This document shows, piece by piece, positions 58,691 through 64,000 of a stretch of 64,000 nucleotides of DNA. The DNA is from an uncultured bacterium. GTDB taxonomy: Bacteria > Bacteroidota > Bacteroidia > Bacteroidales > Muribaculaceae. The position numbers and the translations under genes are program-made. Location of the stretch: contig CAJMMT010000006.1 in assembly GCA_905214715.1 (NCBI GenBank), positions 62,001 to 126,000 on the forward strand, in the 5' to 3' direction. Position 1 is the stretch's first letter, and each line of letters starts with the position of its first letter. The notes beneath the pieces were generated by a model that did no database searches, was not told the origin of the DNA, and saw nothing but the letters and a program-made list of their open reading frames with translations.

Positions 58691-60472
58691 TTACATGCGT
58701 TCAGGCATTTCCATGCCGAGCAGAGATACCGCGCTCTTAAGAGTGCGGGCCGTAGTGGCCGACAGGAGCAGTCTCATATCGCGTACTTCATCATTTTCTT
58801 CCTTAAGGATAGAATAGTCATGATAAAACTGATTATATTCCTTGGCGAGATCGTAAGCATAGTTGGCTATGAGAGCCGGCGAATAAGTGCGTCCGGCATC
58901 GGCCACGACACCCGGGAAATCAGCTATCTTCTGAATGAGAGCGACCTCTTTGTCGTTGGGCACTGCATCGGGACGCAATCCGAAGACATTCTCCACACCG
59001 GAACGACGTATCACCGACTGAATACGGGCATAGGTGTACTGCAGGAACGGCCCGGTATTACCGTTGAAGTCTATCGATTCCTCAGGATTAAACAGCATAT
59101 TCTTGCGCGGGTCTACCTTAAGCAGGAAATACTTAAGAGCTCCGAGACCAACCATGCGCGAAACCTCCGCTGCCTCTGCGGAATCCATATCCTTGAAACG
59201 GTCTGCCGAAGCTTCGGTAGCCGAAGCCACCATACTTGCCATGAGGTCGTCGGCATCCACCACAGTGCCCTCACGCGATTTCATCTTGCCGTTTGGCAAC
59301 TCCACCATACCATATGAGAAGTGTGTAAGGTCTTTGCCCCATTTGAAGCCAAGGCGGTCAAGAAGCAAAGCCAACACCTGAAAATGATAGTTCTGTTCGT
59401 TACCTACAACATATATCATCTTATCAATAGGGAAATCGCGATAACGAAGCTTTGCGGTACCTATATCCTGAGTCATATATACCGACGTACCATCGGAGCG
59501 GAGCAACAGTTTATGGTCAAGCCCTTCTTCTGTCAGATCGGCCCATACCGAGCCATCCTCCTTACGATACATCTTCCCCTCTTCAAGACCTTTGAGCACC
59601 AGATCTTTTCCTTCAAGGTAAGTCTGCGATTCGTAGTAAATTTTGTCAAAATCCACTCCGAGCTGCCGATATGTCTCATCAAAACCGGCATACACCCATG
59701 AGTTCATGGTTTCCCACAAATGACGCACATCCTTGTCTCCTGCCTCCCATTTACGCAACATCTCGTGAGCCTCCGCCATTAGAGTGGATTTCTTTTCGGC
59801 TTCCTCTTTCGAGATATTCTCACGCTCCATTATTTCGGCAACCTCGGCGCGGTAATGCTTATCGAAAGCCACATAGCAATCACCTATAAGATGGTCGCCT
59901 TTCTGACCGGTAGATTCAGGAGTGGCGCCATTGCCCCACTTCTGCCACGCAAGCATCGACTTGCAGATATGTATGCCGCGGTCGTTCACTATATTGGTCT
60001 TGACCACACGATTGCCATTTGCCTTAAGAATCTGCGAAAGGGAATAGCCGAGCAGATTGTTGCGCACATGTCCCAGATGCAGAGGTTTGTTCGTATTTGG
60101 CGAGGAGTACTCGACCATTACCAAAGGAGAAGTATCGGAAACCTTACGGAACCCGAATTCAGGATTTTCCGCGGCCGCCTCAAGGGTATGCATCCAGAAA
60201 GCAGGATCGATACTTATATTCAGGAATCCTTTTATTACATTAAAAGCCGAAACAGCCTCAACATTCTCCACCAGCCATTCCCCTATCTGGCGGCCTGTGT
60301 CTTCAGGACTTTTGCGGGCCGCCTTTACAAAGGGGAAGACCATAACGGTAAGATTACCTTCAAATTCCTTTTTCGTAGCCGAGGGAGATATCTTTTCGGG
60401 GGGAACGTCCAAACCATAGAGTTTTTTTACGGCATCAGACACACCCTGAGAAACGATATTGTCGATATTCAT
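58691..60472 (-). CDS. argS: Arginyl-tRNA synthetase
   Basis: 593 residues. Class I synthetase. N-terminal Add-1 domain, HIGH-type motif SPNTNKPLHLGHVRNN with HLGH at 132-135, the KMSKS-loop variant GKMKSREG near 400, and a C-terminal DALR anticodon-binding domain (YDLAKEYNQFYHDYSILKEE). Starts MNIDNIVSQGVSDAVKKLYG. A tRNA-Arg(CCG) that it would charge lies elsewhere in the window. Confidence 0.97.
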   Translation of the reverse strand: MNIDNIVSQGVSDAVKKLYGLDVPPEKISPSATKKEFEGNLTVMVFPFVKAARKSPEDTGRQIGEWLVENVEAVSAFNVIKGFLNISIDPAFWMHTLEAAAENPEFGFRKVSDTSPLVMVEYSSPNTNKPLHLGHVRNNLLGYSLSQILKANGNRVVKTNIVNDRGIHICKSMLAWQKWGNGATPESTGQKGDHLIGDCYVAFDKHYRAEVAEIMERENISKEEAEKKSTLMAEAHEMLRKWEAGDKDVRHLWETMNSWVYAGFDETYRQLGVDFDKIYYESQTYLEGKDLVLKGLEEGKMYRKEDGSVWADLTEEGLDHKLLLRSDGTSVYMTQDIGTAKLRYRDFPIDKMIYVVGNEQNYHFQVLALLLDRLGFKWGKDLTHFSYGMVELPNGKMKSREGTVVDADDLMASMVASATEASADRFKDMDSAEAAEVSRMVGLGALKYFLLKVDPRKNMLFNPEESIDFNGNTGPFLQYTYARIQSVIRRSGVENVFGLRPDAVPNDKEVALIQKIADFPGVVADAGRTYSPALIANYAYDLAKEYNQFYHDYSILKEENDEVRDMRLLLSATTARTLKSAVSLLGMEMPERM

Positions 60473-60631
60473 CTTATAATTATATATTATATAAGTAGTT
60501 ACTTTAAATAAACAGCAATTGTCCCACTCCGGTTTTCACCACGGGCAACTTTTTCCGTGCTATTTACCCAAATGAATAACGTACAAACAGACCTTTTAAG
60601 TATAGAGGAGAGCACTTGCTTCCATAACAGA

Positions 60632-60658
60632 ACGGCCCCCGCCAATGGCAGGAGCCGT
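60632..60658 (-). terminator. Terminator-like hairpin after hup
   Basis: On the minus strand ACGGCTCCTGCC pairs with GGCGGGGGCCGT (two G-U), loop ATT, 20 bases after the HU stop. Followed by TCTGTT, a weak U-run. Confidence 0.6.
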
Positions 60659-60678
60659 ATGCCTTGCGAAACGGCAGA

Positions 60679-60942
60679 TTATTTTCCGAGTTCAGCAGCA
60701 GGTTTGAATTTAACCACTTTGCGGGCCGGAATCTGTATTTTTTCCTTGGTACGGGGATTAATGCCGGTACGTGCCTCTTTCTCCTGAATAGAGAAAGTGC
60801 CGAACCCTATCAGTTGCACTTTATCTTCATTGGCAAGGGCCTGCTCGATAGATTCGAGGCAAGCATCGAGGGCTGCTTTGGCAGCCACTTTGTTAAGACC
60901 GGCCTTCGCGGCGATCTCATTTACTAAATCAGTCTTGTTCAT
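60679..60942 (-). CDS. hup: HU family DNA-binding protein
   Basis: 87 residues. Nucleoid protein that bends DNA as a dimer. MNKTDLVNEIAAKAGLNKVA start, GFGTFSIQEKEARTGINPR with the Pro-tipped arm (GINPRTKEKIQIPA) and KPAAELGK end. Monocistronic with a promoter at 61073-61104. Upstream of it the region 60943-61157 is divergent with the rhomboid gene. Confidence 0.96.
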   Translation of the reverse strand: MNKTDLVNEIAAKAGLNKVAAKAALDACLESIEQALANEDKVQLIGFGTFSIQEKEARTGINPRTKEKIQIPARKVVKFKPAAELGK

Positions 60943-61072
60943 AATCAGATTTTATTATATGGTTATATTAATCCAATTGGAGCTACGCCGCGTTATACGC
61001 AACGGAAGCATACTATACTGCAAGTGTAACGACCATAGTAGGGAAGTTGCTCAGTGCAAGAGTGCTATTCGG

Positions 61073-61104
61073 CAAATATAACATAAAATTTTACAATTCT
61101 ACAA
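61073..61104 (-). promoter_or_regulatory. Promoter for hup
   Basis: TTG (complement of 61102-61104), 21 bases, TATATTTG (complement of 61073-61080). The leader to the ATG at 60942 is about 125 bases, which is long for such a gene. Confidence 0.6.
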
Positions 61105-61144
61105 CTCCTTACATTTTAATCGCAGAAAAATAGTGGTTTTTTAT

Positions 61145-61152
61145 TAAATTTG
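61145..61152 (+). promoter_or_regulatory. -7 box immediately before the rhomboid gene
   Basis: TAAATTTG, five bases before the ATG at 61158. Transcription would start at or just after the A of the ATG, implying a leaderless message or a start at the next ATG (61194). No -33 match seen. Confidence 0.42.
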
Positions 61153-61157
61153 CGCTG

Positions 61158-62120
61158 ATGATACCTCAAAGAAACGCCAACTGGTGGTCTTCAATGCCCC
61201 CGGCCACCAAAAATCTTATTGTCATAAACCTGGTGATATGGCTGATAGAAGTATTGATGCCCCGTTTCACCACGACCCTTCTTAACCATACGGCACTCCA
61301 TTTCTGGGGGAGCGACATGTTCAATCCCATACAGTTGGTTACATACATGTTTCTCCATGACCCCGGCTCAGTGTGGCACATATTATTCAATATGTTCACC
61401 TTGTGGATGTTCGGACGAATACTGGAACAGACATGGGGAACATGGCGTTTCCTTCTGTTCTATTTTGTATGCGGCATAGGCGCGGCCATGACTCAGGAAG
61501 TTGTATGGCAACTTAGCTGGCTTAACGAATATGCGGCAGGGATAGCACCTCAGAACGGGCTAACGGTCCCTCACATGGAGCAGGTAATACGCACAGCATT
61601 GGCCGACGGCGATATAAATTTCATGCAAGCGGCCCATGCATTCAAATCCATGCTTACCACCGTGGGGGCATCAGGCGCCATATTCGGGCTGCTACTCGGA
61701 TTCGCCTTTACATTTCCAGACATGCCGTTATATCTTTTCTTCATACCCGTTCCCATCAAAGCCAAATATATGGTTATCGGATATGGAGTACTCGAGTTTT
61801 TCCTCGGCATATCAGGATCACAGAGCACCGTTGCCCATTTCGCACATCTTGGAGGCCTCATTTTCGGGTTCCTGATGATAATGTGGTGGAAATATTCGGG
61901 AACCTGGAAACGCAACTTCAGAATGCGTTTCCAAAAACCGCCGGCATATCGCGGTCCGCGCCGCGACAGAGAATTTGATCTTGGCAGCATAGATACCGGG
62001 AAATTGGAAGACAGACGCCGCCTTAATGAATTATTGGACAAGATACGCATCTCAGGATACGCCTCGCTGACTATGGCCGAACGCGATGAGTTGCGCCGCC
62101 TTTCGGAGAGAATAAGATAA
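61158..62120 (+). CDS. Rhomboid family intramembrane serine protease
   Basis: 320 residues. Six membrane helices; catalytic Ser172 in GASGAIFG and His230 in AHLGGLIFG, the standard rhomboid dyad. The loop between helices (about 123-165) is longer than in E. coli GlpG. A cytoplasmic C-terminal tail (about 248-320) is basic then helical (LNELLDKIRISGYASLTMAER), resembling the DUF6576-type tail found in Bacteroidota rhomboids. Substrates unknown. Eleven bases before the next gene. A second possible start is ATG 61194. Confidence 0.93.
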   Translation: MIPQRNANWWSSMPPATKNLIVINLVIWLIEVLMPRFTTTLLNHTALHFWGSDMFNPIQLVTYMFLHDPGSVWHILFNMFTLWMFGRILEQTWGTWRFLLFYFVCGIGAAMTQEVVWQLSWLNEYAAGIAPQNGLTVPHMEQVIRTALADGDINFMQAAHAFKSMLTTVGASGAIFGLLLGFAFTFPDMPLYLFFIPVPIKAKYMVIGYGVLEFFLGISGSQSTVAHFAHLGGLIFGFLMIMWWKYSGTWKRNFRMRFQKPPAYRGPRRDREFDLGSIDTGKLEDRRRLNELLDKIRISGYASLTMAERDELRRLSERIR

Positions 62121-62131
62121 TCATATCTATC

Positions 62132-63235
62132 ATGATTATTGTCAGCCCTATAATACGCACGGTTGCGAAAACAGCCTCATTGGCCCTATACGCACTCACA
62201 CTGGCAGCCTCATACGGTGGATATGTGAATCCTGATTATTTCACGCTTCCGGCCGTGCTGACGCTTACACTGCAATATCTCGCCATAGCCACATTCATAG
62301 TGGCTGTAGCCTGGATAATCGGGCGCCATATTATCATAGGAGCGTTAGGAATCGTTACGCTTCTGATAGGATGGAGCTCGGTAGAGTCTGCCGTCCCTAT
62401 TTCTTTTCCGAATACGGCCCCTGAGGGTGCGCAGACTTTCAAACTTTTGACATTCAACTCTCTACACCTCGATGATATAGAGAAACCCAATGCGCCCGGC
62501 AATCGCGCCGTGCAGTTCCTTATAAATTGCGGTGCCGACGTGATATGTCTGCAGGAGCTTGAAAACTGGAATGATCCTGAAGAAATACACAACTTTCCGG
62601 CATCACTGCGCGATTCACTGTTTGCCGTATATCCATACAGAGCCGGTAACAATGGCCTCAACAGCGACCTGAAGGTGCTGTCCAAGTATCCGGTAAAACT
62701 TGTGCCCGGAGTAGCTGACCTAACTGAATATACCCGCAACAGGTTCGCTTACTTTCGCATAGACATAAACGGCAAACGTCTTGGTATAATAAACATGCAT
62801 CTAACCTCTTATTCCCTGAGCGACGAGGAACGTAAAGTAATTACCGATATACATAACACACGCACCGCAAAGAACAGCCTCCGCGAGTTTAAATCCACCA
62901 TATTCAGCAAACTGCAACATTCATTCCAAGGACGCGCGGATAATGTGGATGACATGGTGACTCTGACCGAGAATATGCGCGGTCCTCTCATAGTTTGCGG
63001 GGATTTCAACGATGTACCCTCGTCATGGGCCTACCGCAAGATGCGGCAGGCCGGATTTCAGGATGCTTACGCCGATACCAATTTCGGCCCTACGATAACG
63101 TTTAACCAACATTTGTTTCTATTTCATCTCGACCAGATTTTCTATCGTGGCGATATAGAACCTTTATGGGTTAAGCGACAGAAGATAAAGACATCTGATC
63201 ATTATCCGCTGATGGCTGAATTCGCATTTATATGA
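62132..63235 (+). CDS. Membrane-anchored endonuclease/exonuclease/phosphatase family protein
   Basis: 367 residues. Three N-terminal hydrophobic segments (about 10-30, 40-60, 66-85) anchor it; the catalytic domain (about 100-367) faces the periplasm if the anchors follow the usual topology. EEP motifs: FKLLTFNSLHLDD, ICLQELENW (metal-binding Glu), IINMHLTSY, CGDFNDVPSSW and KTSDHYPL (catalytic His). Substrate could be nucleic acid, inositol phosphate or a phospholipid headgroup; not determinable. It follows the rhomboid gene closely and is followed 62 bases later by the metallopeptidase gene. Confidence 0.9.
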   Translation: MIIVSPIIRTVAKTASLALYALTLAASYGGYVNPDYFTLPAVLTLTLQYLAIATFIVAVAWIIGRHIIIGALGIVTLLIGWSSVESAVPISFPNTAPEGAQTFKLLTFNSLHLDDIEKPNAPGNRAVQFLINCGADVICLQELENWNDPEEIHNFPASLRDSLFAVYPYRAGNNGLNSDLKVLSKYPVKLVPGVADLTEYTRNRFAYFRIDINGKRLGIINMHLTSYSLSDEERKVITDIHNTRTAKNSLREFKSTIFSKLQHSFQGRADNVDDMVTLTENMRGPLIVCGDFNDVPSSWAYRKMRQAGFQDAYADTNFGPTITFNQHLFLFHLDQIFYRGDIEPLWVKRQKIKTSDHYPLMAEFAFI

Positions 63236-63296
63236 TTGATGCACATCTCATACGGAACATCATACAACTACGACACCAACATCATAGATAAATAAT

Positions 63297-64000
63297 ATGA
63301 AGAAACCTATCTTAACACTGGCAGCCTCGGCAATGCTTATGGCCGCCGCCCCGAATGTTATGGCAGAGAACCCATTTCTTAAGCCCTATCAGACGGTCTA
63401 TGAAATCCCGCCTTTCGAGCAGATAACGACCGCCGATTTCATACCTGCCATCAAAGCCGGTATCGAGGAACAACGCGCCAATCTTAACGCGATAGTGAAG
63501 AACCGCGCGACACCGGATTTCGACAATACCATTCTTCCGCTTGAGAATCTCTCTCCGATTCTTGATCGAGTAGCGGGCGTTTTCTATCATTATGACGGAG
63601 CCATGAATACCGACGAGTTTGCCGCCATGGCCGAAGAGGCTATTCCGTTGCTCAACGAGGCTTCCAACATGATAAACCTCGACCCTCTGCTTTTCCAGCG
63701 CATCAAACAGGTATACGATACCCGCGACAAGCTGAAACTGAATGCGGTACAAAAAAGACTTGTAGAGAAATACTATCGCCAGTTTGCCGAGCAGGGAGCG
63801 GCACTCCCCGAAGACAAAAAAGCCGAACTTGTACGTATCAACAATGAGCTCTCGAAGCTTTTCATACAGTACAATAAGAATCTGCTTACAGCCACAAACA
63901 ACTTTTTCGTCACCGTATACGACAAGGAAGATCTGAACGGACTCCCTGAATCTTCCATAGCTCAAGCCGCTGAAGAAGCCAGAAACCGGGGCCTCGACGG
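63297..64000 (+). CDS. M3 family metallopeptidase (peptidyl-dipeptidase Dcp-like), C-terminus outside window
   Basis: First 234 codons only. A signal peptide (KKPILTLAASAMLMAAAPNV, cut near VMAE) means it is exported. The sequence NPFLKPYQTVYEIPPFEQIT followed by FIPAIKAGIEEQ and the helical TILPLENLSPILDRVAGVF matches the N-terminal half of Dcp/M3 enzymes of Bacteroidota, which trim dipeptides from peptide C-termini in the periplasm. The zinc motif HEXXH lies beyond the window edge and cannot be seen. Confidence 0.88.
   Translation, partial: MKKPILTLAASAMLMAAAPNVMAENPFLKPYQTVYEIPPFEQITTADFIPAIKAGIEEQRANLNAIVKNRATPDFDNTILPLENLSPILDRVAGVFYHYDGAMNTDEFAAMAEEAIPLLNEASNMINLDPLLFQRIKQVYDTRDKLKLNAVQKRLVEKYYRQFAEQGAALPEDKKAELVRINNELSKLFIQYNKNLLTATNNFFVTVYDKEDLNGLPESSIAQAAEEARNRGLD

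Overview
The window looks like a chromosomal segment of a gut Bacteroidales bacterium, most likely near Muribaculaceae. This placement is inferred from gene content and promoter style; no database was searched. Evidence seen: promoters of the Bacteroidota type (TTTG-N19/20-TAnnTTTG) instead of sigma70 boxes, A-rich rather than Shine-Dalgarno leaders, DUF5103 (type IX secretion plug), GldE, DUF4421, FdtA/FdtB and BspA-type repeats, an S12-S7-EF-G-S10 cluster without tuf, and a zinc-free L36. No phage, CRISPR array, rRNA or complete insertion sequence was seen.

Layout. 1-3750 (minus): an envelope operon with a leucine-rich-repeat/caspase-fold protein, a small outer-membrane barrel and a lipoprotein, followed by another lipoprotein and a truncated exported protein. 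4068-14709 (plus): pullulanase, then after a tRNA-Arg(CCG) on the other strand ung, a cysteine-motif redox protein, DUF5103, DUF3109, gldE, a SUI1-like factor and a RecB/AddA-like helicase-nuclease. 14743-17647 (minus): thioredoxin-fold lipoprotein, porin and phosphopantetheinyl transferase. 17867-20146 (plus): pnp. 20255-28656 (minus): pepP and gamma carbonic anhydrase, rpsU-xerC-hpf, fdtA-fdtB, mltG and a DUF4421 protein. 29361-30782 (plus): cardiolipin synthase.

30907-49718 (minus) is the continuous str-S10-spc-alpha ribosomal supercluster: S12, S7, EF-G, S10, L3, L4, L23, L2, S19, L22, S3, L16, L29, S17, L14, L24, L5, S14, S8, L6, L18, S5, L30, L15, SecY, Map, IF-1, L36, S13, S11, S4, RpoA, L17. 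L30 and L36 are annotated here from direct reading because they are very short. The genes are tightly packed except at five long spacers: S12/S7, S10/L3, L16/L29, S14/S8 and S11/S4. All five hold hairpins, and two hold consensus promoters, so the cluster appears to be cut into several regulatory units.

50051-63235 holds a sugar nucleotidyltransferase-like gene with an apparent 89-bp MITE inserted at its stop codon, a 1451-residue probable type IX secretion cargo divergent from a membrane-tethered TPR/LuxR-type regulator with tandem GGGAGACA-like repeats between them, a BI-1 family membrane protein, argS, an HU protein, a rhomboid protease and a membrane-anchored endonuclease/exonuclease/phosphatase protein. 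The window ends inside an M3 metallopeptidase gene.

The most interesting unexplained signals are the terminator hairpins whose loop or arm carries the -33 box of the next promoter, the structured leaders before rpsD and rpsG, the MITE, and the divergent repeat cluster at 55986-56170.
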